Part shown: one piece after another, positions 25,629 through 34,124 of the stretch
Layout: each line of letters opens with the position of its first letter
Position numbering within the stretch: position 1 is the first letter of the stretch
DNA from: an uncultured Chlorobiaceae bacterium
GTDB lineage: Bacteria > Bacteroidota > Chlorobiia > Chlorobiales > Chlorobiaceae
Assembly: GCA_903843305.1 (NCBI GenBank)
Contig: CAIMPI010000048.1
Location: 1-47,662 of the forward strand
DNA length: 47,662 nucleotides
Direction: 5' to 3'
Made by a program: the position numbers and the translations under genes
The notes under the pieces: generated by a model
The model's database searches: none
What the model saw: the letters and a program-made list of their open reading frames with translations, nothing else
What the model was told of the DNA's origin: nothing

Positions 25629-26246
25629 TTAAAGCACTTTACCAGCAGCAAGTTTGCGACCGAGTTTTTGCGCCTTATCGATTGTTCTTTTGCTCAGCTC
25701 CTGATGCTGTTGTTGTGCTGCAAGTCCGATAAAGAGCGTCCCGACTGTTTTAGCACCAAGTAACATTGCTGCATATTTAAGTCGCTTTATCACATCTCCG
25801 GTTAACCTTGCAAGAATGGCTGGTGCAGCGGAGGAGGCAACGAGTATCGCCCGTTTTGACTTTCCTGGGCGTCGGGCTTTAGGAGCAGGCGCTCCCCAAG
25901 GCCAGTAGGCCGTACAGACAAGACGTTCAATAAAGACCTTCATTATAGCCGTTACCGTCCCGGCATTCATCGGTGAAGCAAGAACAAGGGCATCAGCCCG
26001 TTCAATCTCTTGCAGGAGAGCACCCATATCATCATCAAGGATACAGACACCATAGTTTACTCCGGCCACCTGGGTGCAACTGCGGCAGTTGGTGCAGAAG
26101 GCAAGACGCTTGTCGAGCAGGGTGATCTTCCGGGTTACAGCCCCCATCTCTTTGGCAGAGGCAAGGATCTCATCAACAGCTCTTTCAATAATACCCCCTT
26201 TGCGGTAGCTGCCGACAATAGCAAGGATGTTCACTGGAGTATCCAT
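25629..26246 (-). CDS. Flavodoxin-fold NADPH-dependent reductase
   Basis: 205-residue flavoprotein with the FMN loop AIVGSYRKGGIIERAVDEI and a CTNCRSC cysteine group near residues 51-57, followed by CILDDDMGALLQEIERADALVLASPMNAGTVTAIMKVFIERL. The C-terminal part has an unusual basic stretch (PKARRPGKSKRAILVASSAA). It belongs to the same broad group as the 7193 gene but is only distantly similar. First gene of the redox cluster. Its upstream region shares a 15-base block with the mqsR upstream region. Confidence 0.88.
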   Translation of the reverse strand: MDTPVNILAIVGSYRKGGIIERAVDEILASAKEMGAVTRKITLLDKRLAFCTNCRSCTQVAGVNYGVCILDDDMGALLQEIERADALVLASPMNAGTVTAIMKVFIERLVCTAYWPWGAPAPKARRPGKSKRAILVASSAAPAILARLTGDVIKRLKYAAMLLGAKTVGTLFIGLAAQQQHQELSKRTIDKAQKLGRKLAAGKVL

Positions 26247-26279
26247 TTTGTTTTTCCATGATAGATTTATTAAGGTTAA

Positions 26280-26294
26280 TCAAAATGATAAAAT
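26280..26294 (-). promoter_or_regulatory. Upstream block shared with mqsR
   Basis: On the minus strand this is ATTTTATCATTTTGA, 34 bases upstream of the flavoprotein start. The identical 15 bases, with similar flanks, lie 32 bases upstream of mqsR. It contains the palindrome ATGAT-TTT-ATCAT here when one flanking base set is included. Possibly a shared promoter or operator. Confidence 0.35.
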
Positions 26295-26359
26295 CATCAA
26301 AAAGCAAACTTGGTGATTCCTGTTTGACTTGAATTTGTGAATCCTACTGTTATTGTATG

Positions 26360-26384
26360 ACATGTAGTGCATTGTACTACATGT
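26360..26384 (+). promoter_or_regulatory. Perfect operator palindrome of the truncated antitoxin
   Basis: ACATGTAGT-7 bases-ACTACATGT, a perfect 9-bp inverted repeat 17 bases before ATG 26402. TTGACT (26323-26328) and TACTGT (26345-26350), 16 bases apart, form a plausible promoter just upstream. This is the classical layout for a ribbon-helix-helix antitoxin operator; the gene it controlled is now truncated. Confidence 0.7.
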
Positions 26385-26401
26385 ATTGAGGGAGCGAGAT
26401 T

Positions 26402-26509
26402 ATGGAAAAAGAGAAAGCGGATCAGATGATCGGCATCAGCATTCCGAAGAGCATTCGACAACGGCTTGAAAGCCTGGCGATAAGAACTGGCTGCAGCAAG
26501 ACATATTAC
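26402..26509 (+). pseudogene. Truncated ribbon-helix-helix antitoxin (RelB/CopG type)
   Basis: Begins MEKEKADQMIGISIPKSIRQ and continues RLESLAIRTGCSKTYY, the well-conserved N-terminal DNA-binding half of a chromosomal RelB/CopG-like antitoxin. GGGAGCGAG precedes the ATG. Similarity stops at residue 36, exactly where the convergent mqsA gene ends (stop at 26506-26508). The C-terminal toxin-binding half and any toxin gene are missing. The frame reads on into antisense mqsA, so a DNA-binding fusion peptide could still be made. Confidence 0.75.
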
Positions 26510-26901
26510 ATCTTTTGCATCTCATCGAGTAAATCAGGATGCCGGTCTATGAGTTTCAATAACTTTATCAACGGTGCGGGAGGGCGGGTTTCGCCACGTT
26601 CATATCGTGAAAATGCAACTTTACCTACACCGAATGCCAAAGCAAGCTTTGCTTGAGTGATGTTCAGTTTTTTTCGGATGCGTCGAATGTCTGCACCAGG
26701 ATCACCCTTTACAGCTCTCACCAATCCCTCCTGAGCCTCTGTATACCGTCGATAACTCTCTTCGTTCCAGATACCTTCTCCGCAATGTGAGCAGAATTGG
26801 CCATGCATTGCGTGCAACGTCATCGACTTTCCGCCGTATGAAAGAGTTTCCTCGACAACTTTATCCATCATTCCGGCACAACCACATGAAGGGCATTTCA
26901 T
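26506..26901 (-). CDS. mqsA: MqsA-family antitoxin
   Basis: 131-residue antitoxin with both MqsA domains. The N-terminal zinc domain has C3, C6, C37 and C40 (MKCPSCGC and QFCSHCGEG), at the same positions as in E. coli MqsA. The C-terminal helix-turn-helix has ITQAKLALAFGVGKVAFSRYERGETRPP. It starts 12 bp after mqsR, the usual toxin-first order. It should bind MqsR and repress the operon. The gene is complete; its stop abuts the truncated ribbon-helix-helix antitoxin facing it. Confidence 0.95.
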   Translation of the reverse strand: MKCPSCGCAGMMDKVVEETLSYGGKSMTLHAMHGQFCSHCGEGIWNEESYRRYTEAQEGLVRAVKGDPGADIRRIRKKLNITQAKLALAFGVGKVAFSRYERGETRPPAPLIKLLKLIDRHPDLLDEMQKM

Positions 26902-26913
26902 CGTATTTCCAAT

Positions 26914-27222
26914 TCATTTTGCTTTAAACTGTATCACAGGAAGCCGACTATCCGAAAACCCTGTGATTTTAATATAAACGAGAACTCCATCCTCTGTTTT
27001 GCCATGATACACATCCTGCCAGAGCTGGTGGTCTGCATGGGTCGTCATTGATTTGTAGAAATCGGCTCTTTTCAATAAAAGCACAACTTGACGCATGTCC
27101 GATTCGGTCAAGCCCAAAGAGAAACCTCCTTGTAACGCACTTCTCGTGAATGGTCGTGAGGTCATATCAGCAACTGTTGCCTGCACTTCCGTGAGCCTGT
27201 AATGCGGAGCTTTTTTCTCCAA
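26914..27222 (-). CDS. mqsR: MqsR-family mRNA interferase toxin
   Basis: 102-residue toxin matching MqsR in length and order: PHYRLTEVQATVADM, the mid region FSLGLTESDMRQVVLLLKRADFYKSMTTHADHQLWQDVYH, and the end LVYIKITGFSDSRLPVIQFK. The Lys, Tyr and late basic residues used by E. coli MqsR for GCU-specific cleavage have plausible counterparts (KSMTT, YIKI), but exact alignment is needed. MqsR is a ribosome-independent RNase linked to dormancy and biofilm. It is first in the mqsRA operon and 115 bp downstream of jetD on the same strand. Confidence 0.93.
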   Translation of the reverse strand: MEKKAPHYRLTEVQATVADMTSRPFTRSALQGGFSLGLTESDMRQVVLLLKRADFYKSMTTHADHQLWQDVYHGKTEDGVLVYIKITGFSDSRLPVIQFKAK

Positions 27223-27253
27223 AAGAAATACTTTGCCTACTTGGAAAATTTAG

Positions 27254-27268
27254 TCAAAATGATAAAAT
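27254..27268 (-). promoter_or_regulatory. Upstream block shared with the flavoprotein gene
   Basis: Minus-strand ATTTTATCATTTTGA, 32 bases before the mqsR start, continuing to TTGACT, a plausible -35. The same block precedes the flavoprotein gene at 26280-26294 at nearly the same distance. Confidence 0.35.
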
Positions 27269-27336
27269 TCCTCAAAAAACCAAAGGCTTTTCTGCGTTCA
27301 TTGAAAACTTGCATTGTCTTAAACCGCAACCATCGC

Positions 27337-28521
27337 TCAAATCCTCCCCAAAGCCTCCAAGACTCCAACCAGCCACTCAAACCCAATCCTCTCCTGCTCA
27401 AGCCGTAGGTGACTGCCCAGGTCATCCCTCCGTAACTGATCATAAAGTCCACTCTCTTCAGCGGTCAGTCGCGTGAGCGCACCAGTTTCGGGAGATGGCT
27501 CAACGCCCCAAAGCGCTTGATGCTCCAGTAGCGTCTCACGATCCATCAGAAGGGAAGCCACATGGGGAAAGATCCCGCGCAACTGGTTGAGGATGGCGAA
27601 GCCGTGGGTGTCGATGTCGCCCCAGTAATGGATAACGCGGTCACGCAGCCACTCGACTGCGGCCAAATTCTCGAACCCATAACCGGCTCCAAAAATCACC
27701 ATCGCCTCGGGAACATCGGGGAAGGCGAGAAAGTTGATTTCGTTTTCGGTGATGAAAACCCTGGTAACAGGCAGCTCCAGCCGGGCAAAGGTTGCCTGTG
27801 TCACCGTGATATCCTGATTGCTCTCCGTCGAGAACAGCGCCAGTGCCGGGTCGAGGATGCGGAAACGCACCCGCAGGGGTTTGTCCTGAAAGCCGTAACG
27901 GCGGCAGAACCCGCTGGCTCCTGTGGCTGTTGCGTCAATCTCCTCCGGCGGAAGGACGAGGTCGAACAGCTCCCCAAGCACGCCCCGGTGCCCTTCGATG
28001 AATTTGCTGTGCACGCCGGGCAGGTCGATCTGGCGCTGGTAGATTCCCGGGCGGGGATGTTTGAGACGCCAGGCGACAATAGAGAGGATGCGGGGCCACT
28101 CTTCGGCCAGTTCGAGGGCACGCAGAGGACGTTTTGCCAGCCAGGGGAGAAGCGCTGGTTGCTCGTCGCGGGTGAGCTTGACCATGGTGGCAAACTGCCG
28201 GGCTTCTTGCCGCTTGCCAATCAGACCGAGGGCATCGTCCAGCGTGTCAATCCAGATTTCTGCCGGAAGTTCATTGGCTCCATGAGTTTGGGGGTTGACG
28301 CTGCGCCGGACAATCCGATATTGTTTGGCTGCGCCGGAGAGTCGCATAATCCAGTCGCGCACTTCGATAAAAGAGTCGCGCAACTCTCTGGAATCAGGCC
28401 CTTTGAGCGTCAGGCGACGGGGAAAAACCGATTCGCCGCCAATCAGGGAAGAGAGGATGATGCCCCGATCCCATAGTTTCTGAACCTGGGCCTTGAGTTC
28501 AGCGGAAGTTGTCCAGCTCAT
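27337..28521 (-). CDS. jetD: Wadjet JetD, TOPRIM nuclease subunit (DUF3322-DUF2220)
   Basis: 394-residue JetD. The N-terminal DUF3322 arm (about residues 1-190) has WDRG..L and the [10 protein letters not shown] region. The C-terminal DUF2220 domain has the TOPRIM-like acids in [14 protein letters not shown] (E near 259-261), [18 protein letters not shown] (D302 and D304) and a LEQE near residue 375. JetD is the nuclease that cuts closed circular plasmid DNA after JetABC has extruded it. ATG 28521 overlaps the jetC stop by 4 bp (ATGA), which decides the start over longer upstream frames. All key acids are present, so it should be active. Last gene of jetABCD. Confidence 0.95.
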   Translation of the reverse strand: MSWTTSAELKAQVQKLWDRGIILSSLIGGESVFPRRLTLKGPDSRELRDSFIEVRDWIMRLSGAAKQYRIVRRSVNPQTHGANELPAEIWIDTLDDALGLIGKRQEARQFATMVKLTRDEQPALLPWLAKRPLRALELAEEWPRILSIVAWRLKHPRPGIYQRQIDLPGVHSKFIEGHRGVLGELFDLVLPPEEIDATATGASGFCRRYGFQDKPLRVRFRILDPALALFSTESNQDITVTQATFARLELPVTRVFITENEINFLAFPDVPEAMVIFGAGYGFENLAAVEWLRDRVIHYWGDIDTHGFAILNQLRGIFPHVASLLMDRETLLEHQALWGVEPSPETGALTRLTAEESGLYDQLRRDDLGSHLRLEQERIGFEWLVGVLEALGRI

Positions 28522-31500
28522 TCCAGTGCCTTCATTTTTTCGGCGCGATACTCTTCGATGGTGAGGTTGCGCAACACCGAGCAACGACCATCCTGATTGT
28601 GAACAAAGCCGACGCTGGAGACGAAGGGTTCGATGATGTGGATTTTCTGCAACGGCGTGACAATCAGCAGTTGCAGATTGAGCTGAGCGAAGAGTTGCAG
28701 GCCGTACTGGGCCGATTCGTCGGAGCCGCGTCCGAAGGCTTCGTCGATGACCACAAAGCGGAAGGAGCGTGAGCGCACTGCTCCCCACTCCAGACCGAAT
28801 TGATAGGCAAGGCTTGCGGCAAGCACCGTGTAGGCGAGCTTCTCCTTCTGCCCTCCCGATTTGCCCCCCGAATCGGCGTAGTGTTCATGTTCACTGTCAT
28901 CTTCGCGCCACCGCTCGCTGGCGGCAAAGACGAACCAGTTGCGCACGTCGGTCACTTTGGCTGTCCAGCGCCGGTCGAGGTCGGCATACGCTTCACGGCC
29001 CTGGAAGCGATCAATGATGCGCCGCACTTGAAGGAATTTGGCTTCCGAGTACTGTGCGTCGTCCGAGCCGGTCAGCGAGCCTTCGGTGCAGGCACGCAGC
29101 TCCGACTGAAAGTCACGGATGTCGGCATCGAGGTTCATCTGTGCTTCGAGGGTGATGTATCGGCCCGCATTGAAGTCGATCTGCGTGAGCGATTCGTTGA
29201 GGCGGGTAATGCGCTCCTTGATGGTCTCCCGCTCACGGGCCAGTTGCGACTGAAAATTGGCCACCTCGCGAATGGTATTTTCGTTGAGCAGATCCTTGAA
29301 CCGCCCCTCAAAGCGAGGCAGATCGTCGGCCCGGAGTTGCTCAAACATTGACCGATACTCCTTTCCTGCGGCAATGTTGACATCCACTTCGCGGGTCTCC
29401 AGTTTCCACGCCTCCTTGTACTCGGTCATCGCCCTGATGATCTTTTCGCCCAGTCGGGAGAGCTTCCTGTCTTCGCCGTCTATCTTTACCTGCAACCAGT
29501 CACGCATCTCCCGCTCGCGATTGTCGCACGATTCAACCGTCAGCGACTGATCACCGAAAGCCTCATTGCGCATGAGCTGGAGCGCGGGGAAACGAGTGGC
29601 AACTTCCGCCCCCGCTTCAGCCAGCAGTGCTGCCGTCTGCTGCTGTAGCTCCGTGATGCCGCTGATTTTCTGCTCGATTTTTGACCGTTTATCTTTTCGG
29701 TCATCGAGCTGTCGCTCCGTCTCATGCAGCTCCTGCTCCAGCACGGCAAGTTGCTCGGTCAGGGTTTGCAGGATATTGGATGTGGCTTCAAGGTCGCGCT
29801 TTTCCGTCTCCAGCCTGGCGATAGCAACGGCCAGCGGCTGCCAGTCGAGATCGCTGAAATCGGGATATTCGTCAAGCTTGGAGAGGATGGTCAGCCGATC
29901 CTTGAGGGTTTTCTGCTCCTGCTGCAAGCTGCTGATGCGGCCTGCAAGTTTGGCAAGCTCGCTTTGCTGCTGCTTGGCCTTCTCTTCAAGGACGGCAATT
30001 TTGGCGGCATTGCTCCATCCCAGCACGTAGCGGCTGCGGTCGTCGAGGCGGTGGCGGTCATCCTTTTCGTGCCGTTCACCCGGCGACTTGATCTGTCCAG
30101 CCTGGGTGATGGCTTTTTTCTCCCTCCTAAAATCCTCCTGACTCATGCAGCAGACCAGATCGAAACGATGGGCCACCTCCCGTTCGAGCCAGTCAAAATA
30201 AGGAGAATCGCCTTTGATGGCGAGCTTTCTGGCAAGTGATGCCGGGTGGTCGGGCAACTGCTCGCTGCGGGAGAGCTGGCGCACCCGAAAATAGACAAGA
30301 CGCCCTTTCAGATTGGTACGCTCCACCCATTCGGCCACCTTCGGGTAGTGATGGTCGGGCACCAGCAACGAGAGGCCGAAATTGCGGAGCACCCGCTCAA
30401 TGGCTCCTTCCCAGAGCTGCTCTCCCTCCTGAACCTGAAGCAACTCGCCAGCAAAGGGCATCTCAACCTCAGGCAGATTCAGCGCCTTGCAGAGTAAACG
30501 GCGCATGGTAATCTGCTTATCGTCGATATTGCTCATGCGGGCTTTCAGGCTCTTGATCTCGGTGCTCAACTGCTCATGCTCCTGACGCCCCTGGGTAAAG
30601 AGGACTCCCGCCTCATTGAGATCGTTTTGCACCCGCACTTCAGCTTCGGCCGTTGCCTCGTGCATGGCTGCATGTCCGGCATGCTGCTGATAAAACTCCT
30701 CGGCGCTGGTTGCAGGATGCTCCCCAAGCTGGCCCGCCAGTTTTCCATACCGGGTTGCCTTCTGGTTGCGCCGTTCAAGCTCTTGCTGATGCTGCCGAAT
30801 CTCTGCGGCGATACTCTCAATCCGGTCTCCCCCGTTTTCAGCGATGGTTCGGCGCAGCTCACGATCACGTCCCTGCAGGGTGCGCCGTTCTCCGTCCAAA
30901 CGCTCGATGACGATCTGGTGGCGGCTCAGCTCCTCATGCAGTGCGGTATGGCGTTTGTCGAGCAGTTCGAGTTTGAGGGAGGCGAACCAAGGGCGAAGGC
31001 TGTCGCGCGATGCCCGAAGCTCTTCCGATCGTAGCGCCATAGCGTGGTGATTGTCGCAATCTGCCACCAGAGGACCCAGCATCTCAATCTGCCGCTTCGC
31101 CTTGAGAACAGCTTCGTGCGCTCGGTTGAGATCTTCGAAGTGCTGGATAAGGGCGGCAATGCGTGGCTCAACCGTGAAGGGCTCAAGCATGTGGAGGCGC
31201 ACAAAATCGGTCAGGTTGCCCACCGACTTGAGCGAGACGGTTTGATGAAACAGCTCCAGCGCCTGCTCGTTCTCAATCCCGAAGCGTCGCCGGAACCAGG
31301 CACCATAAGGTGGAAAGCTCTCAAACAGCTCAACTCCAGCCCCGCGAAGACGTTTGCGCAAGGTTGAAATTTCGGTGCCGAACGATGAAAAATCGGTGGC
31401 GATGGAGAGGTCGCCCTCATAAGCGGCATAGATGCGGGCAGGCTGTGCGGCATCCTTCATCCAGAAAATTTGTGCCAAGGTCACCGTTTTGTCGTACCCT

Positions 31501-31886
31501 TCGTTATGAAAAACACCAAGGATGACCGAATAACTGTTGGATTCGCGAAGGGCTACCGGTTTGGCGCCGCCTCCGAGACTCTCCTGCCGCTCCGACTTGA
31601 AGTAGCCCAGCACGTAGGAGCGCAGGGTGCGTTCACGGTTGTCGGCGCCTGCCGCCTTGTTGTAGGCGATGCGCTGGTTTGGTACCAAGAGTGTGGTCAA
31701 GGCATCGACCAGCGTCGATTTTCCGGAGCCGATATCCCCCGTGAGGAGGGCGTTTTTCCCGCCCAGTTTGAGCGTCCAGACCCTGCCGTCGAAGGTGCCC
31801 CAGTTGAATATCTCAAGCCGTTGCAGGCGAAAACCGGCCAGACGGTCATCAGCAATAAATCCCATTTCAAGCGACTCACTCATCAT
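28518..31886 (-). CDS. jetC: Wadjet JetC, MukB/SMC-like ATPase
   Basis: 1122-residue SMC-like motor. Head with [11 protein letters not shown] and Walker [10 protein letters not shown] (residues 50-58). Two long coiled-coil arms follow (about 270-440 and 620-930) around a hinge-like middle with [20 protein letters not shown] and [22 protein letters not shown]. The ABC signature is [20 protein letters not shown] and Walker B is [16 protein letters not shown]. Length and order match JetC (COG4913). With JetA (kleisin, MukF-like) and JetB (MukE-like) it extrudes DNA loops. It overlaps jetB by 11 bp and jetD by 4 bp. Base composition is visibly richer in G+C than the flanking genes, suggesting transfer. 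Confidence 0.96.
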   Translation of the reverse strand: MMSESLEMGFIADDRLAGFRLQRLEIFNWGTFDGRVWTLKLGGKNALLTGDIGSGKSTLVDALTTLLVPNQRIAYNKAAGADNRERTLRSYVLGYFKSERQESLGGGAKPVALRESNSYSVILGVFHNEGYDKTVTLAQIFWMKDAAQPARIYAAYEGDLSIATDFSSFGTEISTLRKRLRGAGVELFESFPPYGAWFRRRFGIENEQALELFHQTVSLKSVGNLTDFVRLHMLEPFTVEPRIAALIQHFEDLNRAHEAVLKAKRQIEMLGPLVADCDNHHAMALRSEELRASRDSLRPWFASLKLELLDKRHTALHEELSRHQIVIERLDGERRTLQGRDRELRRTIAENGGDRIESIAAEIRQHQQELERRNQKATRYGKLAGQLGEHPATSAEEFYQQHAGHAAMHEATAEAEVRVQNDLNEAGVLFTQGRQEHEQLSTEIKSLKARMSNIDDKQITMRRLLCKALNLPEVEMPFAGELLQVQEGEQLWEGAIERVLRNFGLSLLVPDHHYPKVAEWVERTNLKGRLVYFRVRQLSRSEQLPDHPASLARKLAIKGDSPYFDWLEREVAHRFDLVCCMSQEDFRREKKAITQAGQIKSPGERHEKDDRHRLDDRSRYVLGWSNAAKIAVLEEKAKQQQSELAKLAGRISSLQQEQKTLKDRLTILSKLDEYPDFSDLDWQPLAVAIARLETEKRDLEATSNILQTLTEQLAVLEQELHETERQLDDRKDKRSKIEQKISGITELQQQTAALLAEAGAEVATRFPALQLMRNEAFGDQSLTVESCDNREREMRDWLQVKIDGEDRKLSRLGEKIIRAMTEYKEAWKLETREVDVNIAAGKEYRSMFEQLRADDLPRFEGRFKDLLNENTIREVANFQSQLARERETIKERITRLNESLTQIDFNAGRYITLEAQMNLDADIRDFQSELRACTEGSLTGSDDAQYSEAKFLQVRRIIDRFQGREAYADLDRRWTAKVTDVRNWFVFAASERWREDDSEHEHYADSGGKSGGQKEKLAYTVLAASLAYQFGLEWGAVRSRSFRFVVIDEAFGRGSDESAQYGLQLFAQLNLQLLIVTPLQKIHIIEPFVSSVGFVHNQDGRCSVLRNLTIEEYRAEKMKALE

Positions 31887-32511
31887 GTCCCTCCATCACT
31901 TTTACCGGTCGCTGCAGGTATTCGTCAAGTCGTTTATCAAAATCGGCCAGCCATTGGGCATCGATAAATGCCTTGATAATCCGGCGCACCTCTATCATCT
32001 GCCTCTCTCCCTTCAACCGGCGGATAAAACCAAGATCGGCGATTTTATTCAGCGTCGAATCGACCTGGTCGATCAACTTGACCTCATTGCTGGCGGCAGG
32101 CAGGAAAATCCTGATCAGCTCAACCACCTCATCCCGCGAAAGAATCAGGCGCGTGTCACCAGCTCCCGCATCAAACTCGGCAAGTTTTTTGCGAAGCAGC
32201 GCTAGGAGCAGGCTGACCGGGTAGGAGAGCTGCCTGCGAGCCATCAGTCGGGGAGTGCTGTTCGCCCCCTCCGTTTCGCTTTCGGAATTTGATCGCAAAA
32301 AAGCATATCCTTCCGCCTCATCAAGGATTAACTCCAGACCAAGCACCGCTACGTAATCGCGAACGGCAGCCATCAGGTTGAGCAACGATCCCCATAATGC
32401 AGGGTTATCCTCTTGGTAGATCACCCCTTTCAAAAGAGGAACCACGATTGACGCAAGCTCCTGACCATGAAAAGGCGATCTGCTGTTTTCACTCTCTGTA
32501 TGGTTCATCAT
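31876..32511 (-). CDS. jetB: Wadjet JetB, MukE-like subunit (DUF4194)
   Basis: 211-residue DUF4194 protein made of winged-helix repeats: [20 protein letters not shown], the central [23 protein letters not shown], and [17 protein letters not shown] with the C-terminal [20 protein letters not shown]. It acts as the kite (MukE-like) subunit bridging JetA and JetC. It starts MM at 32511 with ATGA overlap to the jetA stop and ends inside the jetC start, so translation of the whole operon is coupled. Size is normal for JetB. Confidence 0.94.
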   Translation of the reverse strand: MMNHTESENSRSPFHGQELASIVVPLLKGVIYQEDNPALWGSLLNLMAAVRDYVAVLGLELILDEAEGYAFLRSNSESETEGANSTPRLMARRQLSYPVSLLLALLRKKLAEFDAGAGDTRLILSRDEVVELIRIFLPAASNEVKLIDQVDSTLNKIADLGFIRRLKGERQMIEVRRIIKAFIDAQWLADFDKRLDEYLQRPVKVMEGHDE

Positions 32512-33956
32512 CCGTTTCTTAATAAGATAATACGCGGCAAGGTGGCCTCACGGGTTGTGCCCGTCGAACTCTGCCATTGCACCTGCTCCTCTACCCCTTC
32601 ATCCACCGTTGTTCTTGGCCACTCTCCGGCAAGTTGGAGATAGGCCACCAGCTCTGCCAGCCCGTTATGCAGAGGATGACGAGCAACCATCTCTCCGAGG
32701 GTGACCTGGTTGCGCATCTGAAGTTCCAGACGGATATTTCGCAACAGCTCTGCCCGGTCGACTATCACCTGGGCGTAGAGAATTGCGGTATCAATCTCCG
32801 CATCCCCCTCATCAAGAGCAATACCGGCAATCAATGGTCTGAACGGAGGGCGATAGAGCGCTCTTTCGAGAGGCAGTTCAATGAGCGCGGCTGAGCCGTC
32901 AAGAGGCATGAAGCCGCCTGAAGGGAGATCATCGCGCAAATCAAGGGCCTGGGTTTCGACGTTGTGCAGAATATCCATGATGCGCCGATTCTCGAGCCAC
33001 GCCTTGTCATCAAGAAAGCGGCGCAACTGCTCGGAGAGGCGGGCCACCGTGCGCTGGGTATGCTCTCCGGCTTCAAGCCAGTCGTAGTGAACTCGCCGCA
33101 GACGGTTGTCGGGGCGCATCGAAATGATCGGCGGCAAGGCCAGCACCTCCTCCAGAAGCAGACTCAGCTCCTCTTGGCGTGACTGCGACATGAGAAAGTC
33201 CCAGAATGCCCGAAAGCTTTTCCCCTGATCCGAATCGGCGATGGCATCACGCTCACCCATGATCTGCTCCAGCAGCGCCCCCTTGGCCCCCTCCCAGAGG
33301 GCAATGCGCTCACGCACGCGGCGGTCGAGGGTGCGAAAGTTGTGCTCCACCTCGCGAAAATCGGTCAACAACTCACGGGCCAGTTGCAGAAACTGCTGAA
33401 AGCGATCCTTCAGGCCGGTGTCATCAAGCAGCGATATCTCTCCGGCACGGATTCGGGCAATTTCGGCATCAATATCGTCACGCCGCTTTTGCAGCTCGGC
33501 AATCCGTACTTCAGGATCAGCCTGGCTTCCCGTGCTCATCTGCCGCAAAAGTTCGAAGAGGGTAAGCAGCCTCGACTCGGTGCCCACAAACGCACGCTCA
33601 GTCAAGCTCTCCAGCCAGGCCAGTGCTTTTTCAGTGGAGGCCGTCAGGTCGAAGTGAGGCTCATCTGTCCCGTCCGGATAGAATTTGCGCAGCCACCCCT
33701 TGTCGTTCTCGGCCCACTCATTCAGGTAACTTTGCGCCGTACCGGGAAACTGGTCGGTGCCCAGTTGCTGGCGCAGGGCAAAAAGCTCATCCTCCAGCGC
33801 CTCAACGAGATCCGCCTGCGAGAGAATCCGCACATTGGGCACAATAAAGACCCGGTGCAGAAACCCGGCCACCAGCGGCGCATGCTGGGCGCACAAGAGG
33901 CGCCAGGCAGGATGGTTCTGACGGAGCAGGTTCAGGGTGGAGTAGTCGAGAGCCAA
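32508..33956 (-). CDS. jetA: Wadjet JetA, kleisin/MukF-like subunit (DUF3375)
   Basis: 482-residue DUF3375 protein opening LDYSTLNLLRQNHPAWRLLC and AP.VAGFLHRVF, the JetA hallmark. Middle coiled coil (ELQKRRDDIDAEIARIRAGE) and a C-terminal winged helix with PRIILLRNG close the chain. The start is TTG 33956, giving MALDYS; no in-frame ATG lies upstream, and shorter starts would cut the conserved opening. First gene of jetABCD; its promoter must lie in the 168 bp before the priA stop. Full length. Confidence 0.93.
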   Translation of the reverse strand: MALDYSTLNLLRQNHPAWRLLCAQHAPLVAGFLHRVFIVPNVRILSQADLVEALEDELFALRQQLGTDQFPGTAQSYLNEWAENDKGWLRKFYPDGTDEPHFDLTASTEKALAWLESLTERAFVGTESRLLTLFELLRQMSTGSQADPEVRIAELQKRRDDIDAEIARIRAGEISLLDDTGLKDRFQQFLQLARELLTDFREVEHNFRTLDRRVRERIALWEGAKGALLEQIMGERDAIADSDQGKSFRAFWDFLMSQSRQEELSLLLEEVLALPPIISMRPDNRLRRVHYDWLEAGEHTQRTVARLSEQLRRFLDDKAWLENRRIMDILHNVETQALDLRDDLPSGGFMPLDGSAALIELPLERALYRPPFRPLIAGIALDEGDAEIDTAILYAQVIVDRAELLRNIRLELQMRNQVTLGEMVARHPLHNGLAELVAYLQLAGEWPRTTVDEGVEEQVQWQSSTGTTREATLPRIILLRNG

Positions 33957-34124
33957 AAGTGCAGCATTGATTTTTGGTGGAAGAAGCGCCGCTGGATGCG
34001 GGCTGGATTTGGGGGTGAATTTAAAGATTTTTCTCGGTTTTCTTCCACTTTCAGGAAAACTCTTCAGTCGAGTGTCTTTGCTGGCGAGTTACTTGCCGCT
34101 GCAAGGATTTTCTCTTTCCCTGCG

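Noticed and set aside
27562-28476. 304-codon plus-strand frame opposite jetD
   Set aside because: Antisense shadow of jetD; the minus strand carries the complete DUF3322-DUF2220 protein.
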